Under the pieces are notes generated by a model. The model saw only the letters and a program-made list of their open reading frames with translations, was not told where the DNA came from and ran no database searches. Source: Cristatella mucedo (taxonomy: Eukaryota > Bryozoa > Phylactolaemata > Cristatellidae). Taken from it: a stretch of 64,000 bases of DNA. Position numbers and translations under genes: made by a program. The stretch spans positions 1,159,001-1,223,000 of the forward strand of contig WPIO01000105.1 in the NCBI GenBank assembly GCA_009760855.2. Direction: 5' to 3'. Every line of letters begins with the position of its first letter. Positions within the stretch are counted from its first letter, which is position 1. Below are positions 43,493-57,519 of this stretch, piece by piece.

Positions 43493-43502
43493 CTATATAT
43501 TA
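43493..43502 (-). promoter_or_regulatory. ATG-proximal TATATAG motif (acidic gene)
   Basis: TAATATATAG on the minus strand directly before the ATG at 43492. Confidence 0.5.
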
Positions 43503-43503
43503 T

Positions 43504-46500
43504 TTAACCAAAATTTCACTTATCACAACGACCTGGATTAGTTCCTTCGTTAAAAGTTTTAGCAATTTTGTAATAACGGTAGGCTTAACTACAGCTTCCA
43601 CAGTCTAAGCAATATCGTTTTAAGTCAAATGCTGATAGTGCAACTTTGTTTTGATTTACAGTTTACATTATATGTTTTTCACTTCGAATCAATGATTGTT
43701 CACAAGATTTATCTACTTTTGTTTCTAAGTATGATTTGAAATAATTATGTTTTAATTTCTTGTCAACAACATTTTTAGTTACTCCTTTCGCTTTTTAAGA
43801 TTGACCTATTTATTTTCCTTCTTTATCATATTTTTCATTCATTTCACATACAATCTTAGTTTTTTATATTTGCTTTCTATCCTTATCAAAAATATCTTCG
43901 TCAATGCAAACATTATAAGAGTAAAGTTTTGGTCTTAGAAAAACACATTCATTTAATACTGCTGTTTTAATTTGATCTGTTATTTCATCTTTAAATTTAC
44001 CAAAACTTTATTATTACTTTTTGTAATACTTTTTGCCTTCTCATCTTTCCAAAATGGATAATCATCGGGAAAAGTATTAAGATCTAATGTTTCTGGATAT
44101 CAATCTTTATAAACATCTTCTGTAAAAATCTCATTAAAAAGTGAATCAATATCACTGTTTAATAAGTTTATTTTTGAATCATATCTCTTCTTTATTGTTA
44201 GATAATAGAATTTTTGCATCAACAACTTCGACAAACCAAGAATACAAAATCCAACATAAATAGGTTCATTAGGTGATACAGATCCCTTATTATTTTCTAT
44301 ACAAATAATAATAATGTTATTAAATAATATCTTTCTATCAACAAATCTAGGACTACTATACATTTTCATCATTTACACTAAATCTTCACTTGATTTACTG
44401 TTTAACGATTCAATATTTTTTCTCCCTCTTACAATCTCCATTGTTTTATCAAAGAAAGAATTGTTAATAATTTGAAGAAATCCTTTTCAAAATCATTTGC
44501 TTCTTTTTTTAAGTTCTGTGTTTTTATCAATATATGAAGATAACCAGCCAGCTTGTTCAAATTTTAATACTCTATGTATTTTTGTTAATTCATAAGCCTA
44601 TCCAATACAGTTTTTAAGATTAAGATAGTGAATAATATATTTTCTTTTGGTTCTAAATCTAATACTAGTTTCTCTACAGGATCATTAGCCCTTTTAAAAG
44701 TTTGTTGATAGTTGGAATATTTATTTTTAGTTATTCGTTTGTTCTCTGGTAGTAAAGGATAATCAGAGAAATAATCATGTCTTTCTTTTGGACGACGTAT
44801 ATCAACTTCAAGAATATACCCCCATATTGATGTTGATCTAAACTTTTAAATAACTCATTTTTATTTTTGTTCCATAATTTAGCTTTGTTTTGATAAGAAA
44901 TTAAACCCACCAGTAGGTAAAGGTTGTTTCATAGCCCATCCATAAAGATTAGTTGCATCGAAATATAACAGATATGAAATTAATTTTTTAGGATCAAAAT
45001 CATCACGTCTAGAATTATTTGCTTTAGCATGACGGTTTGATACTTGTGTCATTCGTCAACGAATTCCTTTTTTAAAGAATAAATACATATCTGGGTCAGT
45101 TAATAATTCCAGAACAACACCTGTATGTTTTAAACCCACTGTCCAAGCTAATTGTGGAGTTGTTAAAAACTTTGCTGGATCTATTCCATAATTTTTAATT
45201 ATTAGATCACGAAATCTTTCAAAAACATCTGCTAATCCTAGAACATCAGTTTTTAAATATAAATCATGATATTCTTGTAAGTTTTTTATTTCAAAAGCAT
45301 TCCATACTTTTTTGCATGTTCATAATCTTCTTCTGAAATATGTACACCAAGACTAGAGTAAAACTTTTCAATTGGTGGTAAACTTCCTTCTAAAAAACTA
45401 GAAAAATAATGCATGTACTCATAAGGATAAACTCCTTATTTTGTTAGCAAAGCTATTTTTATCATCATATTATTTACCTTCAAAATCGTTAAAATGTTGT
45501 CTCATTGTGTTAATTTATCTTCTGCTTTTGATAAATATTTCATTACATTAGGTAATGAACTTTGTAACATTAGATAAGAATCTCTAAAACAGACCACCAA
45601 AATCTATAGTTAAAAACCTCTCTTTATTATTAACAATAATTAATAATAATATTAATAATAATTCACTTGATAAAGCACCCTCAGAGAACTCAATCTCTCT
45701 CTAGGCGCTTTACATTTGCTGTAAAGTGAAATGCCATTGAATGGTAAGTAAAATCATGCTTGAAAAACAAACGAAATGAATAATATGGTTAGGGGTGACA
45801 TGCACAGGGTCAGCATGCAAATGTGGTTACTGGCAGCATGCACAGTGTCAGCACGCATAAGCACATCAAAGACGAATCACAGGGACCCACTAAATGCTGT
45901 CCTAAATAGATGTGTTTTTAGGTTCCTTTTAAATGTGGTCAGGTCAGGGGATGTTCTGACGCAGATCGGGAAGGAGTTTCAGGCTTTGGGAGCATATGAA
46001 CTAAATGCACGGTCTCCAAAGGATTTAAGGTTTGTATGAGGTATTTCTTGACTGTTGGATTCCGAAAAGCAGGTGGTACGATGCTTAGCCTGATGGGGTA
46101 GTATATCTGACAGATAGGCTGGAGCCATAGAATGAAGGGATCTAAAAGTGAGCGACAAAACCTCGAAGTCAATCCGTTGCTTGACTGGTAGCCAGTGCAG
46201 GTCGGCGAGAAGTGGAGTAATGTGGCAACTGCGACGCTCACGACAGTTCAAGCCTAGCTACGGAGTTTTGCACAAGCTGCAATCGCCTGATCGCACATGC
46301 TGGTAGGCCAGTAAGCAGTGAGTTGCAGAAGTCGAGACGGGATGTCACGAATGCATGAACTAACTTGGACGTGGTATCTTTATCTAAACAAGCCCGAATT
46401 TTAGCAATGTTATGAAGCTGAAAATAGGCGGATTTCACTGTGGAGCTGATATGGTCGTCTAACGAGAGGTCGCTTTGGAATATGACACCTAGATTCCGAG

Positions 46501-49227
46501 CTGATTCAACAGGAGATATGCTGGCAGAGCCAATTTTGAGAGTCAGCCTTTCCAATCTCTGGATCACACTGGGTTTTCCCATAACTAGTAAGTTAGTTTT
46601 ATCATCGTTAAGTTTTAGAAAATTTGCTGCCATCCATGTGCGGATGTCATCAATGCATGCAGCAAGTGAGTTGAGAGAATTTGAGGTGCTCGAAGGCTGG
46701 GACGGATCAAAGCAAAGGTACAACTGAGTGTCATCCGCATAGAAGTGAAAGCCTAGATTGTGCTTGGCAATCACATCAGCAAGAGGCAGAGTATAAACCG
46801 TGAAAAGAACCGGACCTAGCACTAAGCCCTGAGGTACTCCATATTTCAGAGGTACTTCAGATGATCTTTGTCCATTCACGTCAGTACTCTGGAGTCTCCC
46901 ACTGAGATAGGACCTGAACCACTGCAGAGCAGTGCCAGTGATGCCCAGGCGAGATGAGAGGCGCTCTAGAAGAACTTTGTGATCGATGGTATCAAAAGCT
47001 GCCGAAAGATCGAGCAAAAGAAGCAGAGATACTCTACCCATGTCTGCATTTCTAAGTAGGTCGTTGTATACCCGAAGCAATGCTGACTCTGTGGAGTGAT
47101 TAGCTCTAAAGCCAGACTGGAACTTACTAGCAAGGTGTGAGGTTTCGATATACGAGTTTAGCTGGTCCGCCACGACCCGTTCGAGTGTCTTTGATAGGAA
47201 TGGTAGAAGGGAAACTGGGCGGTAGTTTCTCAAGTTCTCTTGGTCAAGTGTAGCTTTCTTGAGAAGTGGCCTGACTACAGCTTTTTTGAATGGTGCTGGG
47301 ACATGACATGAGGCTAATGACTTTACTTGTTTTTATCATTATCACAATTGAGTGCACTAACAAATCAATGTGAATCATATCATCTGAGATTATAAATATA
47401 TACTGGAAGTTTTAAAGATTTTGGAGATATTTTTAGTCTTGAGTTACAAGAACCATGTGCTGCTTCTCTGTATTTACCTGTTAAATGACAATGATCCAAT
47501 ACTTTTAATTCTTTTGGTAAAGATTTTTCACAAATCCAGCATGCAGTTGCATTATCATAATCAAGTTCTTTTTTTCATTGATGAATTATACAATACTTTA
47601 TATTTTTAAAGTATTTTTTCAAGTTCTTTCTGTTTTTTACAATCTTCCTTTAAAGAAATAATGAATTTAATAAGGCAATCTGAACCAAACGTTTGAGTAT
47701 ACTTTGATACTATTTTACATTCATGATTTAAAATTACATAAGAACCAGAACAAGGTTTATGTTGGTTGACTGAACCTTTTACTGATTCTTCTGGATTATC
47801 AATAGATACTAGTAAACAATCAAAATCTGCATATGCAACTAACGGAGACTTAATCATTTCATCAAAATCTCTAAGCATAACTAAATTTCCAGTTCTATCC
47901 TTTTTAGTTTTAGCTGACGGCATTTTTATTCTTGATGTTCCACAATGCTCTGAATTATAATCAATAATATGTTTATCTAATTGTTCTTGTTCATAGAATC
48001 TTGACAGACATCTCTTACAAAATAATCTTGTCCTTCCACTATCTTAGTCTGTTCTACATAGAGCATTACAATTTTTTTATCAATGCATAGTGAGATTTTC
48101 CTTGATTAGTATATATATATATATTGATTAGTATATAAAAGTAAATCTGCATGATTTTCACTCTCTTCAGAATCAACAACTAATGATAGATAGATAGAGA
48201 ACAGATGGAGATAGAGAACAATTATGTTCGTAAACATTTATTGAAACATTAAGTAGCCTTGCAAGTTTTGAAATGTCGTCTACTTTAATAGGAACACTTT
48301 CATTAATAATAAATTGATTTCTTGAATCGTTTTCATCAGTTGGAATGAATTATTCTCTTAACAAATGTAAGATATCTGAGTATTTTTCATTCAATATTTG
48401 TCTTAAATCATAAGTCAATTCTGGATGATTGTCTCTTGGATGTAATGCTCTTAACACGCACCACAAAGCACAGCAATTATCATCTTAATTATTACTATTT
48501 ATAGCACATCTTTTGTCTTTTAATTTATCTGGTAAAGCAACGTATGAACCACCAATTTGTGGAGTAAAGCGAGTAAATTTTGCAAAAGCATCACCAGTAG
48601 AAACAATCGACAACACGAAGATCCTCCTTCGTTCTATTCATCTATAGTTTTGGTTATTGTAGCAAAATGTTTTCCAATGATTGATTTGAAGTGAGAAACC
48701 CTATTTAAAGTAGCAGGTGGAGCACCATTCATTAAGTGTTGCAAAAATAATTTCGTTCTTTGAATTCTCTAATTTAAGTTGTATAACAAGACTCATTTTT
48801 ACATTATTGACACTTGTTGATACATCAGAAATCATATCAATTAAGCCGGGAGTACAGTTTATTTTGAATATATTAAGATCTGCGTCTTCTGATTTACAAC
48901 ATTCATATTCATAGTCAATCTCATCACCATTTGAAGTTTTTCTACCAAGAAACCAACCTTTTGTTTCAATCTTACGTAGACGTTTTGCTTCTTTAAAGAA
49001 ACTATTTCGTTTTTGTACTTTTGGAATTATTCTTTGATGTGAAGAAAGTTTTTAACTAATTCTTTTCTATCAAGTGCAGAAACTGGATAATGAACTACAC
49101 GAAATGATTTACCATATTTCTTGTTAAAAGAAGGTTTAACACAAAAATTTATCTCATAAGAAAATACTAGTCTTTTTGCATGTTCATTAAATGATTCACC
49201 CTCGCGCCGTGAAAATTCAGTTTTGTA

Positions 49228-49233
<6 letters not shown>
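43504..49233 (-). pseudogene. Protein-primed DNA polymerase B, split by a LINE
   Basis: Polinton polB, about 1,340 codons without the insert. Starts MSYKTEFSRREGESFNEHAK in the right TIR. Recognisable parts in order: a zinc-finger-like CKRCLSRFYEQEQLDKH (~48000), exonuclease motif YADFDCLL (~47820), CWICEKSL..HCHLTGKYR (~47450-47560), then after the LINE GVYPYEYMHYFSSF (~45420), DLYLKTDVLGLADVFERFRD, polymerase motif A YFDATNLYGWAMKQPLPTGG (~44910-44970), motif C DIDSL (~44150; the family has DTDS, so one Thr is changed) and the C-terminal LSAFDLKRY. Many frameshifts and stops. Would copy the linear element using a terminal protein primer. Confidence 0.92.
45626..47333 (-). mobile_element. 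LINE-A (CR1/L2-like), 5'-truncated, inserted in polB
   Basis: Best LINE-A copy. The RT frame of 331 codons (47233-46238) has [60 protein letters not shown] and [12 protein letters not shown], i.e. the palm motifs with the YADD catalytic box. After a frameshift near 46245 the C-terminal block (LADLHWLPVKQRID) follows, then the 3' UTR, the GCGCC hairpin and an (ATT)n tail. No endonuclease domain remains. It separates the polB parts at the codons around 47334 and 45625. No convincing target duplication. Confidence 0.93.
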
Positions 49234-49656
<423 letters not shown>

Positions 49657-49745
49657 CCACACAGACAAACACAGACAGACAGACAGACAGTCAGTCAGTC
49701 AGTCAGACAGACAGACACAGACAGACAGAGAGACAGACAGACAGT

Positions 49746-50207
49746 GAGCGTCCAGCCTGGTGGTGGTGGTGCTGAAGCCATGTTGTGTGAGCCTGTTGCT
49801 TCTCGGCCACTAATGTATGCCCCACCTGCATCAGGTGGTTGAGCAATTGACTCAGTGCAGCCTTTGATGTAAGCAGGTGGCCCACCACAGTGGCTCACCA
49901 CAGATGCACTCCCTTATCTGTGGTGAGCCAGCCCCTAGCTCGTATGTGTACCTGCTGGGGAAATACAGAAACTCCAATAGAGCTGCTGCAGCCGGAGACA
50001 CAGTAACGTAACGGCCACAGCTTAGTAAGTGACAAGCTTAGACGTGAATCGAAAGTTTTTCCTTAGCAACACGAGACCATTGAAAATGGGCTGCATTAAA
50101 ATCCGTTTTTCCCCAGGCAAGAACTCATGTGCCCACGGACCGCCTCAGCTACAGCTCCCGCACTCCATAAAAAACAGCTCGGCTTTTCATGTTTCTGTTT
50201 TTTTCAG
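49746..50207. other. No gene recognised
   Basis: Unique-looking sequence after the microsatellite. No conserved coding sequence seen. Confidence 0.4.
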
Positions 50208-50312
50208 GTTTTTCAGTCATCCTCTGCCGTGGGTGAACGCAATCAATTTTCCAATTGGCGACAATATTGCGCTGCATATGATGTGACTTTCGAAGAATGC
50301 CATAATGTCAGC
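50208..50312 (+). CDS. Candidate host exon, unknown gene
   Basis: Preceded by a strong pyrimidine tract and TTTTTTTCAG, followed by GTAAGCG. The open phase encodes ERNQFSNWRQYCAAYDVTFE and ECHNVS, with spaced cysteines. It looks exon-like by its borders only; no partner exons were found and no family recognised. Confidence 0.25.
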
Positions 50313-50929
50313 GTAAGCGAATACGACGACTTATGTACCATTGGAGGAATCCAGTGCGCCGTGACAAATGTTGAAGTGCTATCACTCAAAGCTGCTTCGC
50401 ATTTATAGTTGAGGCTAGGATCTTTCAGCTTGCATGCAAATCTCCTACGAACTGCTGTCCTCTGATTTCCCGTATTTCAACTGCAGCGCTTGCCTTCAAG
50501 TCCTCAAAAGAAGGGAGGGGCAGCAATAAGCGCCGAGCGCTCGAGTACGCTAAGATCGCGCGGTACGACCGCGCTAGAGTACGAGTGCATGGTTGATCGG
50601 TGCAGGTTCTCATCTGGGTGTGAGAATGGCGTTGCCCGGAGATTTTTTTTATCGAGTATCGTCATTGCAGACTTCAATGAGATTGACGAGAAAAGTAACT
50701 AAAGGTCAAGGGTACCGCAGGCAGCCGCTGGACTGGCTGCCGGCCGGCCCTGACGGCTCAAGATGGTTTTTCGGTCGCGTTGCCTCGAGGTGAGCTAGAG
50801 GTCAGCCGCCGTCACCTAGCAGGTGCTCATGAGATTAATATTGGGCCCGGTAGAAGGAGCACAAACGTTTCTCAGTTGCATCAACATTTCAGCGTACGGT
50901 ACAGAAAAAGTCAGTACATCAAAGATGCG

Positions 50930-51180
50930 ATGCCGCCGCCGCGCGCTCGCGGTAGAGGGTCGCTCAGGCGACTCGCGAGACTCGCAAGAGATCGCGCGAT
51001 CTACGCGCTGGGCAGCCTGCTGCTCGCTGTAATACTCGCACGAAGCTTCGGCGCTTCGGCGACTGCTCAGGGCGCGCACTTCGCGCCGGTGGCTGCAGCG
51101 GCTGCTGGCGCTTCCGCTTCGCTAAGCGGCGTCGTCTGCTCGCTCGGCGTCCGCTCGCTCGGCGTCGCTCCACGGAAATT
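50930..51180. other. CpG-rich block
   Basis: Dense in CGC, GCG and TCG compared with its surroundings. It could be a CpG island or the 5' end of a repeat. Frames on both strands are open but compositional. Confidence 0.4.
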
Positions 51181-51185
51181 CCGCA

Positions 51186-51245
51186 GTAATGTAATGTAAT
51201 GTACCTCCGTCTGTAACTCCACAAAGTCATAAAGACCAGGTCCTG
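51186..51245 (-). mobile_element. LINE-B 3' terminus
   Basis: AACTCCACAAAGTCATAAAG on the plus strand, as in the other family B ends. Confidence 0.6.
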
Positions 51246-51579
51246 TGACCTGCAGATCAGAGGCTTCAGTTGCAGATCGTCCTTAAGCGCACACATAGTT
51301 TACGAAACTAAATACATGTGAGCGCTAGCTGCTACATGATTATGATGAGTCTGTCTCAAGTTTCCCGACGTAAGAGTGTAATGCAAGAAATTCTTTCACG
51401 CTCTCGCGTGTCCAGTATTGCCGATAGTGCTGCTTTTCAGGGTATTAATCGCTGCATCGCTTTAACAGGTTGACATGTTAGGAAAGTCAGGTGTGTACAC
51501 ACTGAACGCCTTCAACCGCTAACTAAAAAAGTGAGGTTGTTGGGACATGAAACCAGCGTGACCGTGGTATCTTTATCGA

Positions 51580-52440
<861 letters not shown>

Positions 52441-52444
52441 CTAG

Positions 52445-52960
52445 AATAGATATTGAACTTAGAAGCGTGGTAGGTATGACGATAACTGAATAGCTTTGAC
52501 AGGTAGGCTAGAGCAAGTGAGTGAATGGTCCGGAAAGTGAGGGCAAAAATATTTAAGTAGATATGGCGCTTGATGGAGAGCCGCTGATGGTCGGCGAGAA
52601 GGCTGCAACGTACCAACTGACTGGTGCTGGCGACAGACAAGCCAAGCTGCTGCTGAGTTTTCCACCCACTGTAAGCGCCTGATTGCACACCCCGGAAGGC
52701 CTGCCAGTAATGAGTTACAGTAGTCAAGACGGCATTTCTCAAATATGTTTATCAACGTGGATGTCACGATGCTCCATCTAAGCTGACTTGAATTTTTACG
52801 TTATTCCGTAGCTGAAAGTAGGCAGGCGTGACTGTTGAGCCAATGTGGGCGTCTAGTGATGGTGACTTTGAGCAACACATCACATAAGATGGCGCATGAG
52901 ATGTACTGGCAGAGCCAGCATTAAGGGACAGGTTTTCCAATATCAGAATAGTACTAGTTT
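52445..52960 (-). mobile_element. LINE-A-like C-terminal fragment
   Basis: Encodes CRLDYCNSLLAGLPGCAIRR and LVCRQHQ, the C-terminal block of LINE-A, in a decayed state. Confidence 0.7.
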
Positions 52961-52964
52961 GAGC

Positions 52965-53785
52965 TTGCTACTTGCTTTTCGGTCGAGTGGCACATTCCCT
53001 GCAGAAAGCAGCCCGCCCAAAGCGTCCATGCAGCAATACGCCACGTCTCGAGTACTTTCGTGCACTTTCCTGGCAAATACAGGAAATTTCCTAGTGGCTG
53101 AATGACAAGCAAGACGCCTTATCGCACCCCCAGCTCTGCATTTTACAAGCTTCGAAAGGTGCCGGGCGTTTGAGGTCGCCCAGGGCTCTCGTGACCAATG
53201 TAAAGACTCAAAATAAGCTTCTTCCACCGCACCGACCGCCATCGCTGAGCGAGTTCTTCAAATGCACAGCCGTCTGGTATTTTCTTCGTCCCCAGCCGCG
53301 ATTATAATTGCACCAGTTTCTCAGGTACGTTCAAAAGGATCGACAGATGGGCGAGCATTTGAGCTACGCGTGATTAATCCGCCAGAGATCCAGGCACGTG
53401 ACCGGTACGAAAGGAAAGTTTCCTTAGCCGCCCTCAAACGAGTTTCGAGTGAAATCCTTATCAAGCTTAGGGGCGAACAGAGGAATTTTTTTCTATTACC
53501 TGCAATAAATCACGCGATCAAAGAAAAAGGGCGGCTGTTTGTAGCCTTCGTCGAAATGAATACTCACATTTCACTCGGTGGTCACATCAGTGCAAGGAAC
53601 AGAGTATATTATGAACCAAGAACGGATCAAGAAAGGAAACCGGGCGTACCACATATAATAAAGGGTGCCTGTCGTTATTGGCCCAGGGGGTGGTGTGCTT
53701 GCAAGTCGCGACTCAGGTGGGGAATTCGTGTCATTCACATTGCAACATTTTGTAGTCCTCTGCAAACGGGGTGACAGCCACCAAG
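52965..53785. repeat. Repeat X embedded in a LINE (copy 1)
   Basis: Shares order and many short identities with 63365-63790 (for example GCAAGACGCCTTATCGCA and CCAGGGCTCTCGT). It begins at the same point inside a LINE-A-like sequence in both places. A 170-codon plus-strand frame (53262-53774) is not conserved in the other copy. Confidence 0.5.
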
Positions 53786-53789
53786 GCTC

Positions 53790-54080
53790 TTCAGCTTCTA
53801 TATTAATTAGGCTGATCTTGATCGGCTAACCCTTATTGTACGTTACTCACCCGATAGCAGTTGGCCATGACAACTACGCTCCGAAACATCCTACTGATAT
53901 TATAGGACTTTAGACGTTACACTGCAGCGCTAGTGATTTCGCGGCGGCGGAATGAGAGGTGCTCGAGGACACAGTCAATCGAGTGCAGCCGAGAGCCACT
54001 CCAGCAGAGCTGAATAGAGATGAATATCCAAGGTGGTGTGCACGAAAAGGTCGTTGTAAATTCTCAACGGTGCAGACTTT
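53790..54080 (-). mobile_element. LINE-A-like RT fragment
   Basis: Antisense remnants resembling the part of the LINE-A RT that follows the YADD box in 5' direction (AATGAGAGGTGCTCGAG matching GATGAGAGGCGCTCTAG). Confidence 0.45.
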
Positions 54081-54347
54081 TTGCAGGGAACTTCCATAAA
54101 TTGCGAGTGGACTTTGCTTGCTAGCTTTGGCATTTTAAACTGCCAGTCTGACTGGCCGCTCGAACGTTTTTTTTCGGGCTTCTGTGACAGTAAAAACGAC
54201 CAGATGGGAGAAACTGCACGGGAGAAAAGCTCAAGCTTTTCAGACGTACTTCTTCATTGGTGCAGTACGGAAGCTGCATTTCTGAAAGATGCAAGGACAA
54301 AATGCGAGGTTCATGTTTACTGCGTCAGCTTTGCTGAGAAGGACATG

Positions 54348-54950
54348 TAATGTATCTCCGTCTGTAACTCAACAAAGTCATAAAGACCATGTGTGTGTTA
54401 CGCAGGAGAGTTTTCTATAGCCTACTCACAGCCTAAGCGGCTTTCGGTACGCATTCGGTAGCCAACAGACTTCGTCTCACGCAACAAAGAGAAAGTGGGA
54501 AGCATGGCAGAGTCAGGAGAGCAGTTGAGGTAGTGAGTAGCATAGAAGTAACAGCTCAGGACCGTTGAAAAGGATGAGCCATAGTCGGCAGTAGGAGAGT
54601 AGTTGTCGTTGCGTATGAATTGTGGAAGCGAGTTCCACAGTCTAGGACCTGCAGAGCTAAAGCTTCGGTCGCCAACGGTCTGTAAGCGAAGGAATTGGAC
54701 AGCTAATTTATTGTCCACACAGGACCTGAGGGCGCGAACAGGCTGAAACTGATGCAGCAGTTCAGCTAGGTACGAAGGAGCCAAGCCGTGGCGGGCCTTG
54801 TGGATCAGCGTAAGAACTTTGCTCTGTATCCGTTGCTCAACCGGCAACCACCCTAGCTCTTTCAGCAAAGGAGACACGTGCTCAAACCGCAGGGGCTTGT
54901 AGACTAGCCTTGCAGCCATATTCATAGTCCACTGCAGTGGCCTATGCATG
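54348..54950 (-). mobile_element. LINE-B 3' end with C-terminal ORF part
   Basis: Minus-strand frame from 54949 encodes MNMAARLVYKPLRFEHVSPL, KELGWLPVEQRIQSKVLTLI, HGLAPSYLAELLHQFQPVRA and SFSSAGPRLWNSLPQFIRND, typical of CR1/L2 ORF2 C-termini, then the family B terminus. Distinct from LINE-A in protein and 3' UTR. Confidence 0.85.
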
Positions 54951-55139
54951 TCAAATTTAAGTATTTAATGACGAGAGAGTCCTCAATTGAGAACTCGATT
55001 TGTCTGTTAAAACAGTGTATTCTTAGGGGAGTCGTGAGATTGGTCTTCACATTTGAGCTTTAATCTCTTGAAATGTAAGGCTGTGATCGAAAATGGAAGA
55101 CAGTACGCGACCTCTGAATGCACACGTCAGTGACGACGA

Positions 55140-55661
55140 TGTAATATCATTGACTTCAAGGTTTTGTCGCTCACTTTTAGGTCCCTTCATTCTATGGCTC
55201 CAGCCTATCTCTCCGACATACTCCCCCATCAGGCCAAGCATCGTACCACCTGCTTTTCGGAATCCAACAGTCTACAAATACCTCGTACAAACCTCAAATC
55301 CTTTGGAAACCGTGCATTTAGTTCGTATGCTCCCAAAGCCTGGAACTCCCTCCCGACCTGCGTCAGAATATCCCCTGACCTGACCACATTTAAAAAGAAC
55401 TTAAAAACACACCTATTTGGAACAGCATTTAGTGGGTCCCTGCGATTCGTCCTTCACGTGCTTATGCGTGCTGACACTTTGCATGCTGCCACTAACCACA
55501 TTTGCATGCTGAGCCTGTGCATGTCACCCCTAACCATATTATTCATTTTGTTTGTTTTTCAAGCATGATTTTACTTACCATTCAATTGCATTTTCCTTTG
55601 CAGCAAATGTGCCAAAGCGCCTAGAAAGAGATTAAGTTCTCTGAGGGCGCTTTATCAAGTA

Positions 55662-55702
<41 letters not shown>

Positions 55703-55710
55703 CGTAAGAA
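55140..55710 (+). mobile_element. LINE-A, 5'-truncated plus-strand copy
   Basis: Encodes SLTFRSLHSMAPAYLSDILP, HRTTCFSESNSLQIPRTNLK and SSYAPKAWNSLPTCVRISPD, then the full 3' UTR, hairpin and (ATT)n tail. Well preserved. Confidence 0.9.
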
Positions 55711-56561
55711 TGGAAATATGATGCCAGACATTTAGTGACGCCTCACAAGTAAGCTAATGACAAAATAGGTAGCGCATGAGGAAAGCTTTCTTAAAAAAAG
55801 CTGAGAATAAACGGATCTTCCACGATAGACTTGGCACAGTTAGCTGAATATGTGCTGAAGAAGTGAGCTACAGGCGCTTAGTTAAATAAATCTGAAAATT
55901 TTTTTCCATTCAGGCCATAATAACTAAAATATTAGCTTTTCAAGAGGAGTATATGATCTCTTAGTTTGCATGCGCTGCCTATGAAAACATTCTTTAAGAC
56001 GAGTGAAGCTTTTCTTAAAAATGTCTCATCATGTAATAGCCGGCATCGTGACGCCAGACACAACTCGGGGACAGGAATTTCAATCGTTGCACAATCTCTC
56101 AAAGAACAGACGATTGAGGTTAAGCTCTCGAGACTTAGCCCGCGACCTTGAACTTCACTGAACCAGTTCACGGGTTGGAATGTTGAAGCAGGCGATTCTT
56201 TATTCACCCATATTATACACTTTACTTTAAAATTATAATATATATATTATATAAATATTATAATTAATAATTTTTATATATAAATTATATATATTATATA
56301 TATATATATATATATAATATATAATAATTTTTATATATAAATATTATACTTTATACACGACGGGCGATAGGCGCGCAAAAGCTTTTCCGTAGTTATGTGT
56401 AAATTATGCTATTGGATCATGTTGCCTCTAACTGTTTTAAACTCAGATGGAATTTATGAAAACCTTTCCTATACCGCTTACGCTCGCTGGAAAAATTAAT
56501 ATTCATTCAGATTGTTTTGAAGCACTGTTAAACTGTTTGAGTTGAAAAAGCGGGTGGTGCC
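55711..56561. other. No gene recognised; AT microsatellite inside
   Basis: Contains a TA-rich tract (56225-56350). Otherwise nothing recognisable. Confidence 0.4.
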
Positions 56562-56712
56562 GCTCTGGTTTGGCGCAGCGGTTAAGGTGCTCGCCCCGAC
56601 CAAGGTCCGGCTGAAGCCGTGGGCTCGAGCCCCGTAGCACCTATGTGAAGCGCCTGAAAATAGAGTTTAAGTTCTCTAAAGGCGCTATAGAAATGAATTA
56701 TATTTTTTATAC
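56562..56712 (+). mobile_element. SINE-2, plus strand
   Basis: Head GGTTTGGCGCAGCGGTTAAG resembles a tRNA with a long variable arm; A-box TGGCGCAGCGG and B-box GGGCTCGAGCCCC. Body GAAGCGCCTGAAAATAGAGT continues to the hairpin-like GGCGCTATAGAAATGAATTA. Clearest SINE-2 copy. Confidence 0.82.
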
Positions 56713-56819
56713 TTTTACATGGCTTACCCTTTTTTGGGAGTAGCTCTGATTGGTACTTTGAAGCAAGAGAACGACTGGACGTGAGATTCAGCGAAAAGAT
56801 GTATCCGAGTTCCTGGGGT

Positions 56820-57480
56820 CAAAGGCTATTTCCCGCCAAACCCCGCCATACTTCGGCCACGCTGCCGCTCGCCATGCCGCCGAGCTAGGGTAAGACGAGC
56901 GGCCGTCCGGTTAAACCTCTATATTAACGCATGCGCCAACAACAACAGAGCAACTAAACAAGTCTACAGGGAGCGTCCTATACACAGTACACTACGGGGG
57001 CGCAAGACGACGCAGCAAGCGCGAACAAACGTGTCAGTTGGGGTCTGTCGGCTTCTGCAGTCCTGTCGTTGTACCGACTCCGAATCCAACAGTACGAGCG
57101 TACGCCGTCCAAAACCCGGCTGGCTGAGTAACTGCTGGCTAGTCCGAGTCGACAACTACCACAGTCGTAAGCTTCCACCGAAAGACGCCAACACACGGTG
57201 GGGGGGTCACGAACACGCTACACGGGGAAAGCGGAATAAAAACAAGCCAACAGCGAGCGAGCTATCCAGCTTTGCTCGGGCCTTGGGTACTCGTTCCCTT
57301 GCGTGCGTGGCAGCATCGCCGGAGCACGCCTGCACGAATCCAGGTGCATAACTCGGCGAGACCGGGAGCCTCCAACACCACGACTTACTTGGCCAACTTC
57401 CCGTACCCAAGAGCCCCGGTGACTTAACGTCACCGCATACATCCGGCCGTGCCGTAGGGTCCGATCCCGGCCTAGCCGGT
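56820..57480. other. GC-rich block, unclassified
   Basis: Higher GC and CpG than its flanks, with sharp borders to AT-rich and LINE sequence. No conserved frame. Could be a CpG island or part of an LTR or DNA transposon. Confidence 0.35.
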
Positions 57481-57519
57481 GACCCTAACCCTCACTATAG
57501 CCGTCCGGTCCCAGCCAAC

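Noticed and set aside
53262-53774. 170-codon plus-strand frame as a host gene
   Set aside because: It lies in repeat X; the second copy at 63365 does not keep the frame, and no domain is seen.
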